This document shows positions 9,201 through 19,306 of a stretch of DNA of 64,000 nt, piece by piece. Source of the stretch: Alteromonadaceae bacterium (GTDB lineage: Bacteria > Pseudomonadota > Gammaproteobacteria > Enterobacterales > Alteromonadaceae); the NCBI GenBank assembly GCA_013373625.1, contig JABXHM010000003.1, positions 124,001 through 188,000 of the forward strand. Direction: 5' to 3'. Positions within the stretch are counted from its first letter, which is position 1. The number at the start of each line of letters is the position of its first letter. Under the pieces are notes generated by a model. It was not told the origin of the DNA and did not search any database. It worked only from the letters and a program-made list of their open reading frames with translations. The position numbers and the translations under genes were made by a program.

Positions 9201-9849
9201 CACTCTGCTCGAACCCTTCAAAAGCCGGTAAAAGCGCGTGCTTAAGCGATAGGTCTATCTTGCTATCAGCAGCGACATCAACGCTGTATTGCACCGCGCT
9301 GTCTTTACTATCGAGCAACGGACTCCACAAAATCAACTGGTAGTCATCAGGTGGCACAGTTAAGGTTAGTTGACCCCGGGCATTTGTTTTGCCGTAATAC
9401 GGCGTATCCACTACGTAGACATAACCAAGCATCCAATCGTGAATATTGCAGCCCATTGCGACCTCACCCGCCTGGCCAAACTCCAAGGGTTGAGGCGGTC
9501 TGCCGCTGTATAACTTCAGTTCAAAGGGCTTCGCTTTAGAAAATGAGTAAACATGATGCTGAATTGAGTCGGAGTTGGGAAAGGCAACATAACTGCCCTT
9601 TGGCACCACCAAAATATGCGGTACGAACTGTCTGTCTATCTGGTCCATAATGGCTGGATGTTGCGGGCTAAATTCAGCCTCTTCAATGATAGTGGCCGGT
9701 GATGTTAATGTGACAACGATATTAGGCAGCGGGTTTCCCTGGTTATCGCTAAGCGATACTGTCAGGTCAGCGGCTTGTGCCGGGTTAATCCATTGCAGCA
9801 TTATAACAACGATGAGCAGCATTTTAATAAACTGGCTTAAATACAACAC
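9181..9849 (-). CDS. periplasmic cupredoxin-like protein (methylamine-utilisation-protein type)
   Basis: 222 residues from a GTG with AGGAG 8 bases upstream. A signal peptide ends around NPAQA (residues 22-26). A cupredoxin fold follows, with likely type-1 copper ligands: His98 or His99 in QHHVYSF, then Cys134, His137 and Met140 in GCNIHDWM. The C-terminal part resembles a carboxypeptidase-regulatory beta-sandwich (ARGQLTLTVPPDDYQLILW). Such proteins are often annotated methylamine utilisation protein, but no mau genes are nearby. It probably binds copper and may shuttle electrons. It is coupled to a downstream outer-membrane barrel. Confidence 0.75.
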   Translation of the reverse strand: MLYLSQFIKMLLIVVIMLQWINPAQAADLTVSLSDNQGNPLPNIVVTLTSPATIIEEAEFSPQHPAIMDQIDRQFVPHILVVPKGSYVAFPNSDSIQHHVYSFSKAKPFELKLYSGRPPQPLEFGQAGEVAMGCNIHDWMLGYVYVVDTPYYGKTNARGQLTLTVPPDDYQLILWSPLLDSKDSAVQYSVDVAADSKIDLSLKHALLPAFEGFEQSDEFDDY

Positions 9850-10015
9850 TGCAATGTCTCCTGAAGCATTCGTCGATTAAAACTATTAACGTTGTCAAAA
9901 AAATATCAGGGCCGGCTGACGACTCAATAAGTCAACTATCATTTACCTATTATCAGACCGCCCGCACGTCATACTTGTTGCACCCTATATCCGATAACAA
10001 CCCTATGACCTGTGA

Positions 10016-12964
10016 CTATGGCGTTCCAGCGTCGACATGATGAGGGCTACAAGACGCCAATAGTTGCTCAAATTCACCTCGCCGAACAGGCTTACTGTAA
10101 AGATAACCCTGGCCAATATCGCAGCCTAACTCAACTAAAATCTGTTGATGTGCAACATGTTCAATGCCTTCTGCGACGACGTCTAAATCAAAGCTTTTGG
10201 CCAGACTAATAATGGTTGAAACCAAAGTTCGGTCAGACTCATCGCTTTCAATCTCATGTATAAAGCTGCGGTCTATTTTCAATTTTGAGACCGGGAATCT
10301 TTTGAGGTAGGCTATCGCTGAATGGCCAATGCCAAAGTCATCAACGGCAACCGACACACCCATTTCTCTGATCTGCGTTAAGGTAAACAGTGCCTGTTGA
10401 GGGTGTTCCATGATGGCTGTTTCAGTAAGTTCTAATTCTAAAAACTGGGTCTGAATAGCGTACGTTTCGATTAATGCGCGAATGTCTGTAATAAAATCGG
10501 CAAAGTTGAAGTCTTTCGATGAGACATTCAGCGATAAGGTGATACCCAGCCCTTTATTCTGCCATTCTTTTAATTGCTCACAACCTTTGCGTAACACCCA
10601 CTTTGATAGGTCATGGATGATCCCGCTTTCTTCAGCAATGCTAATAAAGTCACCGGGGGCTAATAATCCCTCTTCCGGATGATGCCATCGAATAAGAGCT
10701 TCCGCGCCAATTATTTGCTGGCTGAGCAAATTAACCTGGGGCTGGTAATACAGCTCCAGTTCGTCATTTTGAATTGCTTTTTTAAGTTCGTTGGCAATTT
10801 TAAGCTTGCGATCCGCTAACTTGGTAATGGCATCGGTATAAAAAGCATAACAGTTTCGACCACTCTGCTTGGCTTTGTACATAGCCGCATCCGCAAATGT
10901 CAGGAGCTTGCCAGCGTCTGTTGTGTCATTTGGGTAAACCGCAATACCAATACTGGTACTGACAAAAGCTTCCTTGTTGTGCAATAAAAAGGGCTTTTTC
11001 ATGTGTTCGAGAATGTTTTGCGCGATCTTCACCAGCTCTTCGACATTGTGAAATTCTTCCAGCAAAATCACAAATTCATCGCCGCCTAATCTAGCCACGG
11101 TATCGTCTTCTCTGATAATTGATTTCAACCGGGAGGCAACTTGCTTGAGAAGCTCATCTCCCATCATATGGCCCAAACTATCATTCACTATTTTGAACTG
11201 ATCAAGATCGAGAAACAGGAGTGCAATTTTGTGACCCAAATGCCGTTTTGAGCGAGACTCAGCATGCTCTATACGGGATTTTAGCAACAAACGATTTGGC
11301 AAATCAGTTAGCGTATCATAGTGCGCTAAGTGTTCGAGTCGTTCCTCAGACTGCTTAATTTTGGTGATATCAGACAGCACCGCGACAAAATGGGTAATTA
11401 CTCCCGGCGGTTCTTCAAGCTTTGAAATTGACAATAGTTCAGGAAATACAGTGCCATCTTTCTTGCGACTCCACACTTCGCCCTTCCAAAAACCGTTGCA
11501 CTGAATCGATTCCTTTATTAGTTCAAACAAATCGGGTTTGTTTTTGTTGGCACTCAAAAAACGGGGACTTTTACCAATTACTTCATCTTCATGGTAACCG
11601 GTTATATCGACGAACGCTTTGTTCACTGAAATGACTTTAATCCGCGCATCCATGATTATGACACCTTCCTGAGAATGCTCGAACACTTTCGCATCCAGTT
11701 TAAGCCTCTGCTCATTTTCAATGCGCTGAGTGATATCATGAATAATTGAAAATAACAGTGTCGTACCCTGAACCTGTACCGGGGATGAGTGCACTTCAAC
11801 CTGGCGTATCAGGCCATTTGCAAGTTTATGCGGGAAGACAAAAAAATTATCCTGATTGTCTGCCGCCTTGGCGCGCAGTGCTTTAACTTCTTTGATACTC
11901 AGTTGATTAATATCGTGTATTTTCAAACTAATTAGCTGCGCATGACTGTACCCGTAATATTGTACAGCGGCATTGTTAGCATCGACAATCGCCCCTGACT
12001 CTTTCTCAATCAGCAGCATCACTGCGTTGTGACCATGAAAAATAGTGCGGAATTTGGCCTCAGATTCAATGAGGTTTTGCATAGACTGATTATAAAGCGT
12101 TTGGTTTCGATAGCGTTGCAGCAAAATCCACAGCAAAACGAGCATCACGAATACCGCCGCCCCCCATATTGAATAGTGGATAGCAAACCGGTTCCAACCA
12201 CCTTTCGGCGCGGCAGACATTATCCAGCTTCCACCAGGGAGTTGTACTGACATTCGAACCGGCGACGAGGCAAAGATAGCCGGGTTACCAGCAAACACTT
12301 CGCCTTTTGTACCCAGTGCGGTTTCTCGCCTGATGGCTATATTCAGATTTTGCTGACCGTAGATCCCACTAGCAGCCATAATAGCCGGGTAATCCAACAC
12401 AACTGAAACCAGCCCCCACAGTTGGCCTGTTGTTTGGTTATATACAGGTTTACGGGCAATTAAACCAATTCCCCCCTGCACCAGGTTGACCGGTCCGGTA
12501 ATAATAGTGGTATTAAGCTCGATGGCTTGCAGCACCCCATCTGTTTCAGCAGCATTGTTGCGGTAATCCAGCCCCAGAGCTTCTGCATTCCCAGATAACG
12601 GATACATGTGCGTGATTACCATTTCTCTGGCCGCACTAACATTCTTAACCTGATGCTCTCCCTGCATTAATTGCTCGGCGAAGTTGGCATACGCTTGTTG
12701 GGTAAGCTCCGGATACAAAGAAATATACGCGGCGATTCCCTGCGTTAACTCAAGGTTTTGATTTATAAGGTACTCTATTGCCGCTCTGTACTCGTAGAGC
12801 TGTTCTGAGACGTTCTTGATGTTTTCCTGCTTGTTTTTTTCGGCCAGAAGATATTCACCCAACAACGCTATCGCCACAGAGAAGATAACTGACAATACGC
12901 TATTTACAATCAGGTTGAGTCTGGCTCGTAAAAAGCGCTGTTTCAAACGAACAATATGCTTCAT
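10016..12964 (-). CDS. CHASE-PAS-PAS-GGDEF-EAL cyclic-di-GMP signalling protein
   Basis: 982 residues. TM helix near 19-42, a CHASE-type periplasmic sensor at about 45-260, second TM near 265-285, two PAS domains at about 295-540, GGDEF at about 550-710 and EAL at about 725-970. The GGDEF motif RLGGDEF is intact, and REDD nine residues before it matches the RxxD inhibitory I-site. The EAL domain retains GAEALIRW, NVSS, ELTET, DDFG and AEGIEH. Both cyclase and phosphodiesterase activities are therefore possible. It lies 166 bases upstream of the cupredoxin gene on the same strand, so an operon is possible but not proven. Confidence 0.92.
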   Translation of the reverse strand: MKHIVRLKQRFLRARLNLIVNSVLSVIFSVAIALLGEYLLAEKNKQENIKNVSEQLYEYRAAIEYLINQNLELTQGIAAYISLYPELTQQAYANFAEQLMQGEHQVKNVSAAREMVITHMYPLSGNAEALGLDYRNNAAETDGVLQAIELNTTIITGPVNLVQGGIGLIARKPVYNQTTGQLWGLVSVVLDYPAIMAASGIYGQQNLNIAIRRETALGTKGEVFAGNPAIFASSPVRMSVQLPGGSWIMSAAPKGGWNRFAIHYSIWGAAVFVMLVLLWILLQRYRNQTLYNQSMQNLIESEAKFRTIFHGHNAVMLLIEKESGAIVDANNAAVQYYGYSHAQLISLKIHDINQLSIKEVKALRAKAADNQDNFFVFPHKLANGLIRQVEVHSSPVQVQGTTLLFSIIHDITQRIENEQRLKLDAKVFEHSQEGVIIMDARIKVISVNKAFVDITGYHEDEVIGKSPRFLSANKNKPDLFELIKESIQCNGFWKGEVWSRKKDGTVFPELLSISKLEEPPGVITHFVAVLSDITKIKQSEERLEHLAHYDTLTDLPNRLLLKSRIEHAESRSKRHLGHKIALLFLDLDQFKIVNDSLGHMMGDELLKQVASRLKSIIREDDTVARLGGDEFVILLEEFHNVEELVKIAQNILEHMKKPFLLHNKEAFVSTSIGIAVYPNDTTDAGKLLTFADAAMYKAKQSGRNCYAFYTDAITKLADRKLKIANELKKAIQNDELELYYQPQVNLLSQQIIGAEALIRWHHPEEGLLAPGDFISIAEESGIIHDLSKWVLRKGCEQLKEWQNKGLGITLSLNVSSKDFNFADFITDIRALIETYAIQTQFLELELTETAIMEHPQQALFTLTQIREMGVSVAVDDFGIGHSAIAYLKRFPVSKLKIDRSFIHEIESDESDRTLVSTIISLAKSFDLDVVAEGIEHVAHQQILVELGCDIGQGYLYSKPVRRGEFEQLLASCSPHHVDAGTP

Positions 12965-13184
12965 TAAGAATCAGCGCTGGGGTGGAAAAGACGCATTTGA
13001 GATATCGTGCTAATTATATACCCCATGCTTATCGCCCCTTTTGGATGGGATAAGGAGTATAAATAATCGCCATCACCTATTGCCTTATGACTGAATAGAG
13101 TCTTACGTAAGTGTAATACAATTCTGGAAATATTCACCTAATCATAGCAAACGTTAGTGCTGGCAACAGGATAGCTGTGCAGGT

Positions 13185-15740
13185 TTACACCTTACCGAGC
13201 GGGCATTCACCTAATCGCCCATCCAGACACCATGCCAGGAAATCCTCCGGAGGGAGAGGCCGGCTAAAATAATACCCCTGGAACAACTCACAGCCCATTT
13301 CAGACAGCATGTTTACCTGATCTATCGTTTCAGTCCCTTCTGCAACAATCACTAAATCCATATGATGACCAATGGAGATAATTGAACGAATTAACTCAGC
13401 AGTACTTTCATCGTGGATTTTATCAATAAACGATTTATCAACCTTGAGAATATGTAGCGGCAGCTCGCGTAAGTAGGACAACGAAGAGTACCCTGTACCA
13501 AAGTCATCGAGTGAAACGCTGAAACCTGCTTCTATCAACCGGTTTAATCTTTGTACTGCAAAGTCCATATTTTGCAACAGCCCGGTTTCCGTCAACTCAA
13601 ACTCAATGTTTGCCGGGGTAATCTGATACTTCGCAATAGTCTCAAGAATATTATCAACAAATCCATCTTCAGCAAACTGCAATGCTGACACATTAATTGA
13701 CACCACAAAGGTTTTCACAAGTCCTTGCGTAAACCAGGTTTCTAACTGGCGGCACACCTTATTGAGTACCCAGTCTCCCACTTGCAAAATTAATGCAGAA
13801 CTTTCTGCCACCGCGATAAACTCAGCGGGTGAGATATAGCCTTTCTCAGGGTGATGCCAACGCAATAAAGCTTCCGCACCGTGACATTGCCCATGCTGCG
13901 TGACCTTGGGTTGATAAGCTACACTCAGTTGATCACCTGATTGTAATGCTAAAACCAGCCCACGCTCTACTTCGCGTTGGCGATCAAGATGGGCCAATTG
14001 CTCGGGGTCAAACAATTTCATACTACCGCGTCCCGCGCGTTTAGCCTGTTGCAACGCGGTTTCTGCGGCTCGGATAACATCATAACGGTTGTGGGTTTGG
14101 TAGGGATAGAGAACGGCCCCCATCGAGCAATCTATTACCAGCGCAATTTCTTCGATATGAATAGGCTGACGGATAATAGCTCTGATTGCTTCCCAGTGAA
14201 GTCTTGCTGCGGCTTGCGGTGAAGTACTTACATTCTGTAATACCACCGCAAACTCGTCGCCCGCATTACGCGCTATAAAAATGTCATCACTGGCATAATT
14301 AACCAGGCGAAGCCCCAATACTCTCAGTACATGTTCACCGGTATCATAACCATAGTTGCGATTCACTTCCGTGAATCGGTCTAAGTCAAATAGCATCATC
14401 ACCGACGTTGTACCCTGCTCCTGGCTGCTGGCATAGCTTTTGTTAAGCACTTCAAACAAGCGGGCCTGATTAGGCATTTGTGTGCCGTAGTCAAAGTACG
14501 CCATCTGCCGTAACCGGTTCTCAACCTTCTCACGTCGGATTTCAGCCGTTGCCCGTGCGGCAAATATTTCGATCGCTTGCAGGAGTTTTTTGTCGGGCGT
14601 AAAGGGCTTGTCATGCAACAGGGCCAAGAGCCCGTCAATATTCCCGTTGCTGAGTAATGGCGCCCCTATATAAGATTCTAATTGCAGATCAGTCAGCATT
14701 TTGTCTTCAGGGAATAGCCTGGCAACCCCTTCAGAATATATGCAAACATTATTCTGCACTGCCAGTTCACAAGGCGTTCCTGCAAGTTCATAAGAAAAGT
14801 TGTCAATAACCTGGCCATCTTTCATAACGCAGTGCGTGTTTATATGAAGTGCCGTCGAATCGGTATTTTGAAGTCCGATAAAAATATACTTTACGCCGCT
14901 GAGTTCATACAAACTTCGCAGCATGGACTCGTAAAAACTCTCCGAGTCGGTAACTTTAAAACCTTTTGCTAACTGGGTGATCGCATGTTCTAGTCTGGTC
15001 CGCTCGCTAAGTTCCCTGCGCAATGTATTGGCATTATTTAAAGACTCAATTGCCAACGCAAAACAAATAAAAATATCAATTAAAATAATGACGAAGCCTG
15101 CAACATAAAACAGCTTCAGTACACCATTGTCGATCAACAGGCCAATTGTCGCGCCGCTTAGTTGCAGGCACGCCACCAGCAGTAATATCAAGCTAAAGTG
15201 TCGTTTACGACCGACGAACGCTGTTACCGCCATGACTAACATTAACACAATCACACCCACTGCGTAGGCATGGAGTAAGTAGCCACTAATACCTGGCTGA
15301 CCTTTAACAATGGCCACTTTCTCTGTCGCAAACACGCTAATATATTGTAGCCCGGTGATAGTCTCTAACCGCAGGGATAACGGGTCAAACACCCCCCACA
15401 AAAATAACAGTATCCCGCAGCCGGCAATGAATGCGCCGAACCTGATAAACCGGCGATCGTCTAACCAAAAGGCGAAGGTATAGTAATAAGGAATAATAAG
15501 AAGAGTGACAACATTCGTTTGCCATTTGAGCCAAAAGATAGCTTCCTCAAGGCCTGTGGAGGCGTGATAACACCAGGTAAGAATCTGATACGCGGTGGCA
15601 AACAACGTAAAAGTCAGTAAAGCAAAATACTTGGTTTGTCTTGTACGAACACAGAAGATGGCTATTAACGTCGACATCATCATATTCATTGCGATGGACG
15701 CAAAAAATAACGCAGCAACCGTGCCGCTTTCAAAGAGCAT
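13185..15740 (-). CDS. multi-TM sensor-GAF-GGDEF-EAL cyclic-di-GMP protein
   Basis: 851 residues from the ATG preceded by AGGAAAA; a longer ORF with an upstream ATG lacks such a site. The first ~230 residues hold about seven hydrophobic helices, a membrane sensor module, followed by a GAF-like domain (about 255-400), GGDEF and EAL. The cyclase motif reads NAGDEF rather than GGDEF, and no RxxD I-site precedes it. The EAL side is complete (GAEALLRW, NVSA, ELTETG, DDFGTGYSSL, AEGTET). Net phosphodiesterase activity seems likelier (inference). Confidence 0.9.
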   Translation of the reverse strand: MLFESGTVAALFFASIAMNMMMSTLIAIFCVRTRQTKYFALLTFTLFATAYQILTWCYHASTGLEEAIFWLKWQTNVVTLLIIPYYYTFAFWLDDRRFIRFGAFIAGCGILLFLWGVFDPLSLRLETITGLQYISVFATEKVAIVKGQPGISGYLLHAYAVGVIVLMLVMAVTAFVGRKRHFSLILLLVACLQLSGATIGLLIDNGVLKLFYVAGFVIILIDIFICFALAIESLNNANTLRRELSERTRLEHAITQLAKGFKVTDSESFYESMLRSLYELSGVKYIFIGLQNTDSTALHINTHCVMKDGQVIDNFSYELAGTPCELAVQNNVCIYSEGVARLFPEDKMLTDLQLESYIGAPLLSNGNIDGLLALLHDKPFTPDKKLLQAIEIFAARATAEIRREKVENRLRQMAYFDYGTQMPNQARLFEVLNKSYASSQEQGTTSVMMLFDLDRFTEVNRNYGYDTGEHVLRVLGLRLVNYASDDIFIARNAGDEFAVVLQNVSTSPQAAARLHWEAIRAIIRQPIHIEEIALVIDCSMGAVLYPYQTHNRYDVIRAAETALQQAKRAGRGSMKLFDPEQLAHLDRQREVERGLVLALQSGDQLSVAYQPKVTQHGQCHGAEALLRWHHPEKGYISPAEFIAVAESSALILQVGDWVLNKVCRQLETWFTQGLVKTFVVSINVSALQFAEDGFVDNILETIAKYQITPANIEFELTETGLLQNMDFAVQRLNRLIEAGFSVSLDDFGTGYSSLSYLRELPLHILKVDKSFIDKIHDESTAELIRSIISIGHHMDLVIVAEGTETIDQVNMLSEMGCELFQGYYFSRPLPPEDFLAWCLDGRLGECPLGKV

Positions 15741-15934
15741 GTACTTTTCCTGAATTACTGAGCTTAGCCTACAGGCAAACAGCGTCAAATTATTTCATGT
15801 CTGTTGTGGCTCTGCCTCGTCTTACACATGAACTAACATTATTGGTTTATAGTAGCATGATAATAAGTCATTACAGAAAAGTATAACTAAATGTACAAAG
15901 CGAGTCTTTTGAAAAGAATATCTGATGGCTCAAC

Positions 15935-15985
15935 AAAAAGAAAAGCTCTCAGGCCCAGCGCATTGGCGCTAAACCTGAAAGCTCT
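15935..15985 (-). terminator. intrinsic terminator downstream of acnA
   Basis: Inverted repeat AGCTCTCAGG (15944-15953) / CCTGAAAGCT (15974-15983). Read on the minus strand the hairpin is followed by TTTTCTTTTTG. It lies about 35 bases after the acnA stop. Confidence 0.75.
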
Positions 15986-16018
15986 TACAATACTTCTGGC
16001 GGAGATTATAGCGCTTAG

Positions 16019-18733
16019 TTAACCTGCCTTAAGATACTCTCTGATCACATAGTGCAGTATGCCACCGTGCTGGAAGTACGTGAACTCGTTGGCAGTATCA
16101 ATTCGTACTTGCAATTCGACAGTCAACTGACTACCGTCAGCCTTGGTAATCGACATTGTCGTGCTTTTTTGCCCGGCATCAACGCTGGCAATCGAGAAAC
16201 TTTCATTACCCTCAATGCCCAGCGATTCAGCACTTTCTCCTGCTTTAAATTGCAGTGGTAATATGCCCATACCAATCAAATTTGAGCGATGGATACGTTC
16301 AAAGCTCTCTGCGACAACAGCCTTGACCCCCATCAACGAGGGACCTTTTGCTGCCCAGTCGCGGCTGGATCCAGTACCGTACTCTTTACCCCCAATCACA
16401 ATAGCGGGCACGTTCTCTTCTTTATACCGCATTGCTGCGTCATATATCGACATGGCATCACCACTTGGGAAATGGGTTGTCGCGCTGCCGCTGGTTCCAG
16501 GTGCCAGTTGGTTTTTTAAACGTACATTCGCGAAAGTCCCGCGCATCATCACCTCATGATTACCGCGCCGCGAACCGTACGAATTAAAATGCTCCGGAGT
16601 AACACCCAGCGATTGAAGATACTCGCCCGCAGGACTTTGCGGAGCAATCGAACCCGCCGGTGATATATGGTCGGTGGTAATTGAATCACCAACTTTTACC
16701 AAACAACGTGCGTCGTCGATGGTTGTCAGCGCATCAGGTGTCGTCGACATTGTTTCAAAAAACGGTGGATGCTGGATATACGTCGAGTCAGGCCAGTCAT
16801 AGACAGTTGTGTCCGATACCTGCAGTTCATTCCACACATCGCTACCCTTAAACACATCTGCATATTTGGCTTTAAATAATTCGCCAGAGACATTGTCAGC
16901 AATGTACTGCTGAATTTCTTCCTGTGAAGGCCAGAGATCTTTAAGGTAAACATCGTTGCCTTTATTGTCTTTGCCTAACGGACTGTTAGCAATGTCGGCC
17001 TTCATGTTGCCAGCAAGCGCGTAAGCCACAACCAATGGCGGTGAGGCTAAATAGTTGGCAGCGACATCCGGATGGATACGCCCTTCAAAGTTACGGTTAC
17101 CGGACAGAACCGATGTCACTGATAACTTGGCTTTGCGAATAGCGTTTTCAATAGCATCAGGCAATGGCCCGGAGTTACCAATACAGGTTGTACACCCATA
17201 CCCGACCAGGTTGAACCCGAGTTCTTCCAGGTAAGGCATAAGTCCGGCATCTTCCAGGTACTGAGTAACTACTTGTGAGCCGGGGGCAAGCGATGTTTTC
17301 ACCCACGGTTTGCGGGTCATGCCGAGTTCTGCAGCTCTTTTGGCCACCAAACCCGCGGCAATCAGCACTGACGGGTTAGACGTATTTGTACAACTGGTAA
17401 TAGCGGCGATAACCACAGCGCCATCTTCCAGGTTAAACGCATCGTCACCGATACGAACATAAGAAGCATGTTCTTCGTCGACATCAGGCGTTGCGCCACC
17501 TTCTGATACAAATTTTGCCTCTTCACTGACTTCGGCTATATCAATTTGCTGATCCAGCCACTTGCTGTACGCCGTTGCCGCATTGTCCAGGGCTATACGA
17601 TCCTGAGGACGTTTGGGGCCGGCAACCGATGGTACGACTTCATCCAAATCTAACGTTAGCGTTTCGTGGTATTGGGCATCCTTGGTGTTATCGTCATGCC
17701 ACAATCCGGTCTGGCGGGCGTAGGCTTCAACCAATTCGATTTGCTGCTCATCACGCCCGGTTAAACGCAGGTAATCAAGCGCAACCTCATCTAGTGGAAA
17801 AATACCGCAGGTAGCGCCATATTCAGGGGCCATGTTAGCAATCGTAGCGCGATCGGCGGTGGTTAACGAACTTAAACCTGGTCCGAAGAATTCGACAAAT
17901 TTACCCACCACGCCGTGCGCCCGCAGTTGCTCGGTGATGGTTAAGACCATATCTGTCGCGGTAACGCCGGGTTTGAGCGCACCGGTGAGCCTGAAGCCAA
18001 CCACCTTAGGCAGCAGCATTGTCACCGGCTGGCCGAGCATCGCGGCTTCGGCTTCGATGCCTCCCACTCCCCAACCAAGCACACCGAGACCATTAATCAT
18101 TGTGGTATGTGAATCTGTACCCACCAACGTATCCGGGTAAACCACGGTCTCACCATCTTGCTCCTTCGCAAACACGCAGCGGGCCAGATATTCCAGATTG
18201 ACCTGGTGAACAATACCGCGACCAGGAGGAACGACTTTAAAGTTAGCAAATGATGATTGCCCCCACTTTAAGAACTGGTAGCGTTCTTTGTTACGCTCCA
18301 CTTCAATGGCAGTATTTTTGCTAAAGGAATCTTTGCCAGCAAAGTGGTCCACCATTACCGAATGGTCAATTACCAACTCTACCGGGTTAAGAGGGTTAAT
18401 GGTTTTGGCATCGCCCCCCAGACGGTCTACGGCATCGCGCATTGCAGCTAAGTCAACTATCGCAGGCACACCGGTAAAGTCCTGCAAAATCACCCTGGCT
18501 GGCACAAATGAGATTTCGTGATCCTGCTGGTCGTTTGTGTCCCAAGCAGCAATCGTCTCAATATCCTTTTCGGCGACGAAGTCAGTATGTTCATGTCGGA
18601 TCAGATTTTCGAGGAGAATTTTAATACAAAATGGCAGCCTGGAGAGGTCATATTCGCTGGCAAGTTTATCGAAACCAATCGCGGAATAAGTTTTGTTATT
18701 TACCGTAAGTGACGAAAATGTTTGGTATTTCAT
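16019..18733 (-). CDS. acnA: aconitate hydratase A
   Basis: 904 residues, close to the usual ~890 of AcnA/IRP-type aconitases. It interconverts citrate and isocitrate in the TCA cycle. The three [4Fe-4S] cysteines are present, one in ITSCTNTSNPS (about residue 440) and two in GYGCTTCIGNSG (about 510). TDHISPAGSI, YGSRRGNHEVMMRG and GKEYGTGSSRDWAAKGP mark the C-terminal swivel domain. It stands alone, with a terminator downstream and a 570-base non-coding region upstream. Everything expected for an active enzyme is there. Confidence 0.97.
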   Translation of the reverse strand: MKYQTFSSLTVNNKTYSAIGFDKLASEYDLSRLPFCIKILLENLIRHEHTDFVAEKDIETIAAWDTNDQQDHEISFVPARVILQDFTGVPAIVDLAAMRDAVDRLGGDAKTINPLNPVELVIDHSVMVDHFAGKDSFSKNTAIEVERNKERYQFLKWGQSSFANFKVVPPGRGIVHQVNLEYLARCVFAKEQDGETVVYPDTLVGTDSHTTMINGLGVLGWGVGGIEAEAAMLGQPVTMLLPKVVGFRLTGALKPGVTATDMVLTITEQLRAHGVVGKFVEFFGPGLSSLTTADRATIANMAPEYGATCGIFPLDEVALDYLRLTGRDEQQIELVEAYARQTGLWHDDNTKDAQYHETLTLDLDEVVPSVAGPKRPQDRIALDNAATAYSKWLDQQIDIAEVSEEAKFVSEGGATPDVDEEHASYVRIGDDAFNLEDGAVVIAAITSCTNTSNPSVLIAAGLVAKRAAELGMTRKPWVKTSLAPGSQVVTQYLEDAGLMPYLEELGFNLVGYGCTTCIGNSGPLPDAIENAIRKAKLSVTSVLSGNRNFEGRIHPDVAANYLASPPLVVAYALAGNMKADIANSPLGKDNKGNDVYLKDLWPSQEEIQQYIADNVSGELFKAKYADVFKGSDVWNELQVSDTTVYDWPDSTYIQHPPFFETMSTTPDALTTIDDARCLVKVGDSITTDHISPAGSIAPQSPAGEYLQSLGVTPEHFNSYGSRRGNHEVMMRGTFANVRLKNQLAPGTSGSATTHFPSGDAMSIYDAAMRYKEENVPAIVIGGKEYGTGSSRDWAAKGPSLMGVKAVVAESFERIHRSNLIGMGILPLQFKAGESAESLGIEGNESFSIASVDAGQKSTTMSITKADGSQLTVELQVRIDTANEFTYFQHGGILHYVIREYLKAG

Positions 18734-19306
18734 TTAATCGCATTCCTTTCTGGTTAAACGTTAAGCATCGCTAATGCATGGTTAATGCATTTTCCTGACC
18801 ACCTCAAAAAGTCATAAATATCAGACAAATATAGTAACACAGCAGATCATTCACAAACTGCAGTGAAATATATACGCAGTAGGGTCTGTAATTAGTTCAA
18901 AGTTCAGCCATTTATAACGATTGGTTGCGATAATACTGACCTAAAATTAACCATGCAGAAACCCGCTTACCCCCTGACAACCAATATGACTACCGCGTTG
19001 TGCCACTGTGTTAGAGATACAATGTTAGATTGGAGCCGTTCTCAACGTCAACGCTGCATTTGATTTGTTCGTAACGGTGCGCATTAGCTCGGATAAATGT
19101 TCGGCTTTAACGCAAATCAGAGGTCAACGCGAAAGTCGTTACCGTTAGCATAGTGATCAGGTCGAAAATATCAATGTTGCACGGTTAGGACCGTTTCAGA
19201 ATAAATGTCCTGAGCACTTAAAATCACCGTAACAAAGTGTCGCTGGGTAGCGAACGATTTGACTACTCCCCATTTCAGCCAAGTTGAAAGTAGCAGGTAC
19301 TTACGC
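18734..19306. other. non-coding stretch between acnA and the halogenase gene
   Basis: 573 bases without a convincing gene. The first ~100 bases should hold the acnA promoter; a direct repeat of TAATGCAT occurs at about 18772-18793. GTAACGG near 19070 and TTACCGTTA near 19139 form a loose inverted repeat. I see no RNA gene, clear terminator or operator of the type found at 21950-22032. Confidence 0.4.
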
